Positions 15,383 through 22,258 of a stretch of 64,000 bases of DNA are shown here, one piece after another. The first letter of the stretch is position 1. Every line of letters starts with the position of its first letter. Origin of the DNA: Streptomyces sp. NBC_00091. GTDB lineage: Bacteria > Actinomycetota > Actinomycetes > Streptomycetales > Streptomycetaceae. The stretch covers positions 4,402,001 to 4,466,000 of the forward strand of contig NZ_JAPEMA010000001.1 of the NCBI RefSeq assembly GCF_026343185.1, given 5' to 3'. A model generated the notes under the pieces. It did no database searches, was not told the DNA's origin, and was given only the letters and a program-made list of their open reading frames with translations. The position numbers and the translations under genes are program-made.

Positions 15383-17317
15383 CTACGCGCGTACGGCGAC
15401 CCCCGCCAGGAGGTCGCGGACGAGGTCGACGCCGCGGAGGGTGAGGACCGACTCCGGGTGGAACTGGACCCCCGCGAAGCCCCGCGCCGCGGAGCGCAGC
15501 GCGTGGACCTCGCCCGTGGCCCGGTCCCGGGAGACCTCCACGCCGGCGGAGGCCAGGCCCGCGGCCAGCTCCTCCGAGCAGTGCGCGGTGTACGTGTTGT
15601 AGAAGCCGACCACCTCCTCGGCCCCGAACAGGTCGATCCGGGTCTGCGCCCCCTGCGCCGGCTCCGCCTTGCGGATCAGCGGCAGGCCCAGCTCGGCGGC
15701 CAGCAGCTCGTGGCCCAGGCAGACCCCCAGCAGGCCGTGGCGGTGCGAGGCGAGGAGTTCCCCGGCCAGCGCGCGCAGCATCCGCATCTTCGGGTCGCCC
15801 GAGTCCGCCGGGTTGCCCGGGCCCGGGCCCAGGACGACGGGGCCCTCCCAGGCCAGGGCCGTCTCCCGCAGCCGGGGATCGTCGAAGCGGCGTACGGTCA
15901 CCTCCAGCCCGGCCACCCGCAGCACCTGGGCCAGCATCGCCGTGAAGGTGTCCTCCCCGTCCACCACCAGGGCGTGGCCGCCCACCGAGGCGGGCCGCTC
16001 CTGCATCCGGAGCCAGAAGGGGGCCAGGTCCGCCCGCCGGGAGGCCAGGGCCGCCTGGACCCGGGGGTCGTCCGCCAGCCGGGCCCCGTCGAAGGCCGGC
16101 CGGGGCGCGGCCGCCCGTACGCCCAGCGCCGCCAGCACCCCGGCGGCCTTGGCGTGGGTCTCGGCCACCTCGCTCAGCGGGTCCGAGTGGCGGACCAGGG
16201 TGGCCCCGACCGGTACCCGCAGCGCCCCGTCCGGGGCGATGTCGGCGGTGCGGATCAGGATGGGGGAGTCCAGGGTCTGGGCGCCCGCCGCGTCCAGGCC
16301 GAGCAGCGCCAGCGCGCCCGCGTAGTAGCCGCGGCCCCCGCTCTCGTACCGCTCGATCACCCGGCAGGCGTTCTGCACCGGCGAGCCCGTCACGGTCGCC
16401 GCGAACATGGTCTCCCGCAGCACCTCGCGGACGTCCAGCGAGGAGCGTCCGCGCAGCTCGTACTCGGTGTGCGCGAGGTGGGACATCTCCTTGAGGCGGG
16501 GGCCGACCACGGCTCCGCCCATGTCGCCGACCGTGCACATCATCTTCAGTTCCTCGTCGACGACCATCGACAGCTCCTCGGTCTCCTTGCGGTCGGCGAG
16601 GAAGGCGAGGAGGGACTCGGCGGTGGGGCCGGAGGCCGGGTAGCGGTACGTGCCGCTGATCGGGTTCATCACGACCGTGCCGCCCGTCATCCGGACGTGC
16701 ACCTCCGGGCTCGCCCCGACCAGGGTGCGCTCCGGGGTGTGGACCACGTACGTCCAGTACGCGCCCCGCTCGCCCTCCAGCAGCCGCCGGAACAGCGCCA
16801 GCGCGTCGGCCCGGCCGAAGCCCTCGATCCGGCCCTCGTAGGTGCGCCGGATCACGAAGTTCGCCCCCTCGCCGCGGCCGATCTCCTCGCGGATCACCCG
16901 CTCGACCGTCCGCGCGTAGTCCTCGTCGGGGACGTCGAAGCCGCCGCCGTCGACCCTCACCGGGTGGTCGGGGAGCGCGGCCAGCGCCAGGGCGAGCGGG
17001 ATCTCGTACGCCTCCTCGGCGGCCAGCACGGCCAGCGGCGTGCCGTCGTCGCGTACGTCGAACCCGCGCTCGCGGATCTGCCGGAACGGCACCAGCGCGA
17101 GGGTGGGCAGCTCCCGTACGGGCAGGTCCGCGAGGCGCTCGGCCTCGTGGACGGGCCCGAGCAGCACCTCGACGGTGTCGTGGTCGCGGCCCGGCGTCCG
17201 CCGGCGCAGCAGCGCGAAGGGCGGGGCGCTCTCGTCGAGCAGCCGGCCGAGGTCGAAGAGGCCGAGGGGACCGAGGGGGAGCTGCTGGGGCTGGGACTCG
17301 GGCTGGGGCTGGGACAT
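15383..17317 (-). CDS. trpE: Fused anthranilate synthase, TrpE-TrpG type
   Basis: 644 residues. The N-terminal chorismate-binding domain (about residues 20-410) has NPISGTYRYPASG, KEMSHLAHTEYELRG and the TVTGSPVQNACRVIE block. The C-terminal glutamine amidotransferase domain (about 440-640) has GPGNPADSGD, the nucleophile elbow GVCLGHELLAAELG and the HPES catalytic His-Glu. One polypeptide can thus make anthranilate from chorismate and glutamine. It corresponds to S. coelicolor SCO2117. The same architecture occurs in PhzE (aminodeoxyisochorismate synthase), but the upstream Trp-rich leader argues for tryptophan supply. It is transcribed leftward, divergent from aroH, which feeds the same pathway. 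Confidence 0.9.
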   Translation of the reverse strand: MSQPQPESQPQQLPLGPLGLFDLGRLLDESAPPFALLRRRTPGRDHDTVEVLLGPVHEAERLADLPVRELPTLALVPFRQIRERGFDVRDDGTPLAVLAAEEAYEIPLALALAALPDHPVRVDGGGFDVPDEDYARTVERVIREEIGRGEGANFVIRRTYEGRIEGFGRADALALFRRLLEGERGAYWTYVVHTPERTLVGASPEVHVRMTGGTVVMNPISGTYRYPASGPTAESLLAFLADRKETEELSMVVDEELKMMCTVGDMGGAVVGPRLKEMSHLAHTEYELRGRSSLDVREVLRETMFAATVTGSPVQNACRVIERYESGGRGYYAGALALLGLDAAGAQTLDSPILIRTADIAPDGALRVPVGATLVRHSDPLSEVAETHAKAAGVLAALGVRAAAPRPAFDGARLADDPRVQAALASRRADLAPFWLRMQERPASVGGHALVVDGEDTFTAMLAQVLRVAGLEVTVRRFDDPRLRETALAWEGPVVLGPGPGNPADSGDPKMRMLRALAGELLASHRHGLLGVCLGHELLAAELGLPLIRKAEPAQGAQTRIDLFGAEEVVGFYNTYTAHCSEELAAGLASAGVEVSRDRATGEVHALRSAARGFAGVQFHPESVLTLRGVDLVRDLLAGVAVRA

Positions 17318-17372
17318 GGGGTGGCGTCCTTCCGGGTGGGAGCGGGAGGGGCGGCCGTGGTCTCGGAAACAC

Positions 17373-17400
17373 CGAAGGCCGCCCCGTGGGGCGGCCTTCG
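17373..17400 (-). terminator. Attenuator hairpin between trpL and trpEG
   Basis: Perfect 12-bp stem (CGAAGGCCGCCC with GGGCGGCCTTCG) and a 4-nt loop, 11 nt past the trpL stop and 55 nt before the trpEG start. In the leftward transcript it is placed to end transcription when Trp-tRNA is plentiful. There is no U run, which is usual for Streptomyces terminators. Confidence 0.75.
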
Positions 17401-17411
17401 CGTCACTCGTG

Positions 17412-17483
17412 TCAGTGGGTACGCACGAGAGGTGGGCCGCCGGGAGCGGACCACCACCAGTTCAGGTTGGTCTGTGCGTACAT
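17412..17483 (-). CDS. trpL: trp operon leader peptide with three consecutive Trp codons
   Basis: A 23-codon reading frame (ATG 17483, TGA 17412-17414) on the strand of trpEG. It contains NLNWWWSAPGG, three adjacent TGG codons. It is followed by a strong hairpin at 17373-17400 and then the trpEG start. This is the classical layout of Trp-dependent transcription attenuation: ribosome stalling at the Trp codons should prevent the terminator forming. A -10-like TAGGGT (17496-17491, minus strand) ends 7 nt before the ATG and no ribosome-binding site is visible, so the mRNA may be leaderless. Trp leaders are known in Streptomyces; the leaderless reading is inference. Confidence 0.85.
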   Translation of the reverse strand: MYAQTNLNWWWSAPGGPPLVRTH

Positions 17484-17490
17484 GCGAGGC

Positions 17491-17496
17491 ACCCTA
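17491..17496 (-). promoter_or_regulatory. Candidate -10 hexamer of the trpL-trpEG transcript
   Basis: TAGGGT on the minus strand, 7 nt before the leader ATG, fits the Streptomyces vegetative TAnnnT -10 pattern. No convincing -35 is visible. Initiation from here would fall at or next to the ATG. Confidence 0.4.
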
Positions 17497-17654
17497 GCCC
17501 AAGAGGACGCCGTCCCGCTGCATCCGATCTATACCGACATGTGAACCTTGCATTCCGTTCATTCGGGGCCCCTGCGCCTGCGAACGACACCGTCTCATCT
17601 GGTGGGCACCGCGCTGGACGGGGCGAATGACGCCGTAATGTGTACGAGGTGACC

Positions 17655-19004
17655 GTGAACGCTGAAACCCAAGCCCCCGCCGCCAAGGCGACCTGGCGAG
17701 ACCTTCCCGCGGCGCAGCAGCCTTCGTACCCCGATGCCGAGGCCCTGCGCGCTGTCGTCGCGGACCTCGAGTCGTATCCTCCCCTCGTTTTCGCGGGTGA
17801 GTGCGACCAGCTGCGCGCCCGTCTGGGAGCCGTCGCCAAGGGCGAGGCGTTCCTGCTCCAGGGTGGCGACTGCGCCGAGGCCTTCGACGCCGTGTCCGCC
17901 GACCACATCCGCGCCAAGCTGAAGACGCTGCTCCAGATGAGCGCCGTCCTGACGTACGCGGCCTCCGTGCCCGTCGTGAAGGTCGGCCGCATCGCGGGCC
18001 AGTACTCCAAGCCGCGCTCCAAGGACACCGAGACCCGCGACGGCGTCACCCTGCCGACCTACCGCGGCGACTCCGTCAACGGCTTCGCCTTCACCGAAGA
18101 GGCCCGCATCCCGGACCCGGAGCGGCTCAAGCGCATGTACCACGCGTCGGCCTCGACGCTGAACCTGGTGCGCGCCTTCACCACCGGTGGTTACGCCGAC
18201 CTGCGCCAGGTGCACGCCTGGAACCAGGACTTCGTGAAGTCCTCCCCGTCCGGGCAGCGCTACGAGCAGCTCGCGCGGGAGATCGACAACGCCCTGAACT
18301 TCATGAAGGCCTGTGGCACCGACCCGGCCGAGTTCAAGGCCGTCGAGTTCTACGCCTCGCACGAGGCGCTGCTGCTCGACTACGAAGGCGCGCTGACCCG
18401 CACGGACTCGCGTACCGGCAAGCTGTACGACACCTCCGGCCACATGGTCTGGATCGGTGAGCGCACCCGCCAGCTGGACCACGCGCACATCGAGTTCTGC
18501 TCGCAGATCGCCAACCCGATCGGCATCAAGCTCGGCCCGACCACCTCGGTGGACGAGGCGCTGACCTACATCGACCGCCTGGACCCCGAGCGCGAGCCGG
18601 GCCGGCTGACCTTCGTCGTCCGCATGGGCGCCGACAAGGTCCGCGACAAGCTCCCCGAGCTGGTCGAGAAGGTCACCGCGTCCGGTGCCACCGTCGCCTG
18701 GGTCACCGACCCGATGCACGGCAACACCTTCGAGGCGGCCTCCGGCCACAAGACGCGCCGTTTCGACGACGTGCTGGACGAGGTCAAGGGCTTCTTCGAG
18801 GTCCACAAGTCGCTGGGCACCCACCCGGGCGGCATCCATGTCGAGCTCACCGGTGACGACGTCACCGAGTGCGTGGGCGGCGGCGACGAGATCTTCGTCG
18901 ACGACCTGCACCAGCGCTACGAGACGGCCTGCGACCCGCGGCTCAACCGCAGCCAGTCCCTGGACCTGGCGTTCCTGGTCGCCGAGATGTACCGCGACCA
19001 GTAG
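17655..19004 (+). CDS. aroH: Class II 3-deoxy-7-phosphoheptulonate (DAHP) synthase
   Basis: 449 residues from GTG 17655. This start (VNAETQAP...) is chosen for the GAGG just upstream; GTGs at 17640 and 17649 are alternatives. It is the plant-type (class II) enzyme condensing phosphoenolpyruvate and erythrose 4-phosphate, the first step of the shikimate pathway. Signatures: LLQGGDCAEAFD (metal Cys), VGRIAGQYSKPRS, YRGDSVNGF, FYASHEALLLDYE, WIGERTRQLDHAHIEF and DPMHGNTFE. Length and sequence match SCO2115. It is divergent from trpEG across about 170 bp that must hold both promoters, so chorismate supply and its first Trp-directed use sit side by side. Confidence 0.95.
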   Translation: MNAETQAPAAKATWRDLPAAQQPSYPDAEALRAVVADLESYPPLVFAGECDQLRARLGAVAKGEAFLLQGGDCAEAFDAVSADHIRAKLKTLLQMSAVLTYAASVPVVKVGRIAGQYSKPRSKDTETRDGVTLPTYRGDSVNGFAFTEEARIPDPERLKRMYHASASTLNLVRAFTTGGYADLRQVHAWNQDFVKSSPSGQRYEQLAREIDNALNFMKACGTDPAEFKAVEFYASHEALLLDYEGALTRTDSRTGKLYDTSGHMVWIGERTRQLDHAHIEFCSQIANPIGIKLGPTTSVDEALTYIDRLDPEREPGRLTFVVRMGADKVRDKLPELVEKVTASGATVAWVTDPMHGNTFEAASGHKTRRFDDVLDEVKGFFEVHKSLGTHPGGIHVELTGDDVTECVGGGDEIFVDDLHQRYETACDPRLNRSQSLDLAFLVAEMYRDQ

Positions 19005-19030
19005 GCGATCTCCGGAATGTAGCTTCCTAT

Positions 19031-19071
19031 GACAGTGGGGCGCGGATCGATGTGATCCGCGCCCCACTGTC
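19031..19071 (+). terminator. Strong hairpin terminator after aroH
   Basis: An 18-bp perfect stem (GACAGTGGGGCGCGGATC with its complement) around a 5-nt loop, beginning 27 nt after the aroH stop. It should end the aroH transcript and isolate the iron-regulated bfd promoter downstream. Confidence 0.85.
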
Positions 19072-19110
19072 GTACCCGGGTCTTTTAGGGGACCCTAACT
19101 TTGGGTACGG

Positions 19111-19129
19111 TTAGGTAAGCCTCACCGAA
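19111..19129 (+). promoter_or_regulatory. Iron box (DmdR/IdeR-type operator) upstream of bfd
   Basis: TTAGGTAAGCCTCACCGAA matches 15 of 19 positions of the actinobacterial iron box TTAGGTTAGGCTAACCTAA, including the inverted TTAGGT / ACC-AA halves. It lies 47 bp before the bfd start, where an iron-loaded DmdR repressor would block transcription. Confidence 0.7.
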
Positions 19130-19175
19130 TAGGGGATGGCCCGCCGAACCGTTCCGCACCAGGGAGGTGAACCGC

Positions 19176-19433
19176 GTGTACGTCTGCTCTTGCTTCGGGA
19201 TCACCGACAAGCAGGTCAAGGAACACGCGGCTGCCGGGGCCTGCACCCCCCGCCAGATCGCCTCGGCCACCAAGGCCGGCACCGACTGCGGCTCCTGCGT
19301 GCGCACCATCCAGGGCATCCTCGGCCGTGGCGCGTGCCCCCGCCGGGAACTGCTGGAGAAGGGCAACGCCGCGGCCGTCCTCGCCGCCGACCCGCAGGCG
19401 GCGCCCGCGCCCGCGCTGGCGGAAGCGGCCTGA
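19176..19433 (+). CDS. bfd: Bacterioferritin-associated ferredoxin (Bfd-type [2Fe-2S] protein)
   Basis: 85 residues from GTG 19176, selected because GGGAGG is 9 nt upstream (an earlier GTG at 19167 directly abuts that site). The [2Fe-2S] ligands are visible as CSCFGITD (Cys-x-Cys) near the N-terminus and CGSCVRTI (Cys-x2-Cys) about 35 residues later, the Bfd pattern. Bfd reduces the haem of bacterioferritin and releases stored iron under iron limitation, which fits the iron box just upstream. The Ala/Pro-rich tail (AAPAPALAEAA) is a Streptomyces extension. The gene converges with bfr, which ends 31 bp downstream. Confidence 0.9.
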   Translation: MYVCSCFGITDKQVKEHAAAGACTPRQIASATKAGTDCGSCVRTIQGILGRGACPRRELLEKGNAAAVLAADPQAAPAPALAEAA

Positions 19434-19464
19434 CGGCTGAGGCCTGAGGCCTGAGGGCCGACGG

Positions 19465-19941
19465 CTAGCTCGGCTGCTCGATGAGCTGGGCGATGTACAG
19501 CGGCTCGCCGAGGGACTCGATCAGCTCCAGCTGGGTGTCGAGGTAGTCGATGTGGTGCTCCTCGTCCGCCAGGATCTCCTCGAAGAGGCGGGCGGAGGTG
19601 ATGTCACCCTTTCCGCGCATGACCTCGATGCCGCGCTTGAGGCGGTCGATCGCCTCGACCTCGACCTGCCGGTCCGCCTGGAACATCTCCGTGATCGTCT
19701 GTCCGACGCGCACGTGGAAGAGGCGCTGGTAGTTCGGCAGACCGTCGAGCATCAGGATGCGCTCGGTGATCTTGTCCGCGTGCTTCATCTCGTCGATGGA
19801 CTCTTCACGCGTGTACTTGGCGAGCTTGGTCCATCCCTTGTTGTCCTGGATGCGGTAGTGCAGCCAGTACTGGTTGATGGCCGTGAGCTCGCCGGTCAGC
19901 TGCTCGTTGAGGAATTCGAGGACCTCGGGGTCGCCCTGCAT
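19465..19941 (-). CDS. bfr: Bacterioferritin
   Basis: 158 residues from ATG 19941 (GGAAGGAG 8 nt upstream); this matches the usual length, so codons further upstream are excluded. It forms the 24-subunit iron-storage shell that oxidises and mineralises iron. The ferroxidase residues are in place: Glu in LTGELTAINQYW, Glu and His in ESIDEMKHADKI, and Glu and His in ILADEEHHIDYL. The haem-ligand Met is in ERILMLDGLPN. It faces bfd in convergent orientation, so storage and release genes are adjacent but separately controlled. I see no iron box in front of this gene. Confidence 0.95.
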   Translation of the reverse strand: MQGDPEVLEFLNEQLTGELTAINQYWLHYRIQDNKGWTKLAKYTREESIDEMKHADKITERILMLDGLPNYQRLFHVRVGQTITEMFQADRQVEVEAIDRLKRGIEVMRGKGDITSARLFEEILADEEHHIDYLDTQLELIESLGEPLYIAQLIEQPS

Positions 19942-20113
19942 CGCAGAGGCTCCTTCCAAGCAATGTCAGCTAGGTGACTGGGCAGTGCGCGCATCCTTGC
20001 ACTGCCGTCCTGGGCCGTCCAGTAAGTGCCTCCTTAGTGGGAGTTGCCGTGACTTGCCCGAATCGGGTCGTACCTGGTCGTGACCACCCCGCCACGTCTG
20101 TCACCATGGAGGT

Positions 20114-20746
20114 ATGGGTCAGCCGGAAAGCCGGGAATCTCCGGGAGCAGAGCAGCTCGAGCTCCCTCCGGGGCAGCGGTTGCAGAGGGGCTGGCCGGTC
20201 ACCCATTACGGTCCCGTGCCCAAGTTCAAGCCGGACCGCTGGGAGTTCCGCGTCTTCGGCGCGACCGCCGACGGCGAGAAGCACTGCTGGAACCACGAGG
20301 AGTTCGCGGCCCTGCCGTTCGACTCGGTCGTGGCCGACCTGCACTGCGTCACCAAGTTCAGCATGCTGGGCGCCGAATGGGGCGGCGTGCTGGCGCGTAC
20401 CGTCCTGGCCCTGGCCCCGCCGGCCCCGCAGGTCACGCATGTGATGGTGTGGGCCGAGTACGGCTTCAGCTCCAACATGAGACTGGCCGATTTCGCCTCC
20501 GAGCGGACCGTCTTCGCCACCCACATGGGTGGCGAACTGCTCACCGCGGAGCACGGTTTCCCGCTGCGGCTCGTGGTCCCGCACCTGTACGCCTGGAAGG
20601 GCCCCAAGTGGGTCCGCGGCATCGAGTACATGACCGCCGACCGCCGGGGCTTCTGGGAGGAGCGCGGCTACCACAACATCGGCGACCCCTGGCGCGAGCA
20701 GCGCTACTCGTACCAGGAGGAACCGGGCGACGGCCCGGAGCTGTAG
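20114..20746 (+). CDS. Sulfite-oxidase-like molybdopterin-dependent oxidoreductase
   Basis: 210 residues, corresponding to the molybdopterin-binding domain alone. The likely Mo-ligating Cys is in DLHCVTKFSML. Further family segments are GGVLARTVL, FATHMGGELLTAEHG, RLVVPHLYAWKGPKWV and EERGYHNIGDPWREQRY. There is no signal peptide and no haem or dimerisation domain, so it is a cytosolic stand-alone form like many actinobacterial sulfite-oxidase-like proteins. Electron acceptor and substrate are unknown. Upstream are 150 bp shared with the divergent bfr promoter. Confidence 0.85.
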   Translation: MGQPESRESPGAEQLELPPGQRLQRGWPVTHYGPVPKFKPDRWEFRVFGATADGEKHCWNHEEFAALPFDSVVADLHCVTKFSMLGAEWGGVLARTVLALAPPAPQVTHVMVWAEYGFSSNMRLADFASERTVFATHMGGELLTAEHGFPLRLVVPHLYAWKGPKWVRGIEYMTADRRGFWEERGYHNIGDPWREQRYSYQEEPGDGPEL

Positions 20747-20774
20747 CCGCCCCGCCCGCCCGCCCCTGCCGCCG

Positions 20775-21299
20775 TCAGTGGTGGTACTGGTGGACGACCG
20801 CGTGACCCTTGCCGCGGCCGATCATCCACTTGTTGACCGGGGTGGTCAGGACGAAGGCGACGGCGAGCGCGATCGCCAGCACCGTCCAGAACAGCGGCGC
20901 CGAGAGGTGGGCGTCCATGGCGCCGGGCCACAGGGCGATCACCCCGTTGTCGACCAGCTCCATGACCGCGATCGACAGGGTGTCCGCGGCCAGCGCCACC
21001 CGGATGGCCGTACGCAGGTCCACGCCGGCGGTGAGGATGCCGCGCAGCGTGAGCGCGTAGCCGAAGAAGAACGCGAGGACGATCGCCAGGATCATCGTCG
21101 GGACGTTCCCCCAGCCCAGCGCGGTGCCGATGACCATGCCGAGCACCTCGCCGATGGCGCAGCCGGTGAGGCAGTGCAGGGTGGCCTTGGCCGCCATGGC
21201 CCAGCTGACCTTGCCGCCGTGGGCGTGGGCGTGGGTGTGGTCCTGCCCGTAGTCCTGGTGATGCTGGTGGTGCTCGTGGTTCGCGTGTGCGTGCTCCAT
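20775..21299 (-). CDS. DUF4396 membrane protein with His-rich N-terminus
   Basis: 174 residues. The first 29 residues are a hydrophilic His-rich tail (HANHEHHQHHQDYGQDHTHAHAHGG) that could bind Cu, Ni or Zn. Four hydrophobic helices follow, including ALHCLTGCAIGEVLGMVIG-like, MILAIVLAFFFGYALTL, VALAADTLSIAVMELVDN and LFWTVLAIALAVAFVL; this is the DUF4396 domain. The CLTGCAIGEVLGM segment has two Cys in a membrane helix. A CsoR-like operator lies 64 bp upstream, so the gene is probably induced by copper or a similar metal. It may be a metal-handling membrane protein; that is inference from the tail and operator. Confidence 0.8.
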   Translation of the reverse strand: MEHAHANHEHHQHHQDYGQDHTHAHAHGGKVSWAMAAKATLHCLTGCAIGEVLGMVIGTALGWGNVPTMILAIVLAFFFGYALTLRGILTAGVDLRTAIRVALAADTLSIAVMELVDNGVIALWPGAMDAHLSAPLFWTVLAIALAVAFVLTTPVNKWMIGRGKGHAVVHQYHH

Positions 21300-21362
21300 G
21301 ACAACCCCCTGAAGGCTTGAGGGAAACGCCCGGTGACGGTCCTGCCGCTACGACAGAACCGT

Positions 21363-21379
21363 ATACCCCCCCAGGGTAT
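21363..21379 (-). promoter_or_regulatory. CsoR-like operator (ATACCC-n5-GGGTAT)
   Basis: ATACCCCCCCAGGGTAT, a G-tract inverted repeat of the kind bound by Cu(I)-sensing CsoR and related CsoR/RcnR-family repressors. It sits 64 bp before the DUF4396 start, in the expected promoter position. The assignment rests on motif similarity and on the His-rich target gene. Confidence 0.6.
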
Positions 21380-21390
21380 TCCTCAACAGA

Positions 21391-22251
21391 TCAGTGGAGG
21401 TCGCGCAGCTCCTTGAGCAGGGCCACGTCGCCCGCGTGCCCCTCCTTGCCGCCCGGCGTTTCGATGATCAGCGGCACGCCGTCCGTCTCGGGGTGCGAGA
21501 ACAGCTCGGCGAAGGCCTCCCGGCCGATGTGGCCCTGGCCGATGTTGGCGTGCCGGTCCTTGTGGGCGCCGACGCCCTCCTTCGAGTCGTTGGCGTGGAT
21601 CAGCTTCAGCCGGCCCGCGCCCACGCTCTCCACCAGCAGGTCCAGCGTCTGCTTGGTCCCGCCGGGCTCGGCCAGGTCGTGCCCGGCCGCGAAGATGTGG
21701 CAGGTGTCCAGGCAGATCCCGAGCTTCGGGTGGTGGTCGAGCGCGTCGAAGTACGGGCCGAAGTCCCAGGTGCGAGAGCACAGCGAGGAACCCTGCCCGG
21801 CCGTGGACTCCAGCAGTAGGAAGGGGTCGTCCTCGTGCGTCAGCTCGTCCAGCAGCGGCAGCATGTGCTCCCTGACCTGCGCGTACGCCGCCTCGCGCGG
21901 GCGGCCCCCGGTCGCCGAGCCGGTGTGCACGACCACCCCGAGCGCGCCGATCTCCCGGCCCCGGCGCAGCGAGTGGCGCAGGGACTCCACCGACTTCTCG
22001 ACGGTCGCCTCGGTGTGGGAGCCGAAGTTGATCAGGTACGGGGCGTGCACGTACGCCGGGATCGACTCCTCGGCGCACCGGGCACGGAACAGCTCGTCCT
22101 GCGCCGGGTTGCCGGTCGGAGTGGCCCAGCCGCGCGGGTTGGCCACGAAGACCTGCACGGCCTCCGCGCCCATCTCCCGGGCGTACGTGAGGCCGACCGA
22201 AGCCAGCCCGCCGGCGACGGGGACGTGCCCGCCCACGGGATTGCGTATCAC
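21391..22251 (-). CDS. nfo: Endonuclease IV (AP endonuclease)
   Basis: 286 residues from GTG 22251, 7 bp after the kinase stop; the start is inferred from the conserved VIRNPVGGHVPVAGG opening. It incises DNA 5' of abasic sites in base-excision repair. Zinc-site and active-site segments are visible: VVHTGSATG, LLESTAGQGSSLC, GICLDTCHIFAAGHDL, LIHANDSKEGVGAHKDRH, ANIGQGHIG and LIIETPGG. All are typical of the family, so the enzyme looks complete. It is leftward and probably read from the same transcript as the upstream PASTA kinase. Confidence 0.9.
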   Translation of the reverse strand: MIRNPVGGHVPVAGGLASVGLTYAREMGAEAVQVFVANPRGWATPTGNPAQDELFRARCAEESIPAYVHAPYLINFGSHTEATVEKSVESLRHSLRRGREIGALGVVVHTGSATGGRPREAAYAQVREHMLPLLDELTHEDDPFLLLESTAGQGSSLCSRTWDFGPYFDALDHHPKLGICLDTCHIFAAGHDLAEPGGTKQTLDLLVESVGAGRLKLIHANDSKEGVGAHKDRHANIGQGHIGREAFAELFSHPETDGVPLIIETPGGKEGHAGDVALLKELRDLH

Positions 22252-22258
22252 TGGCTCG

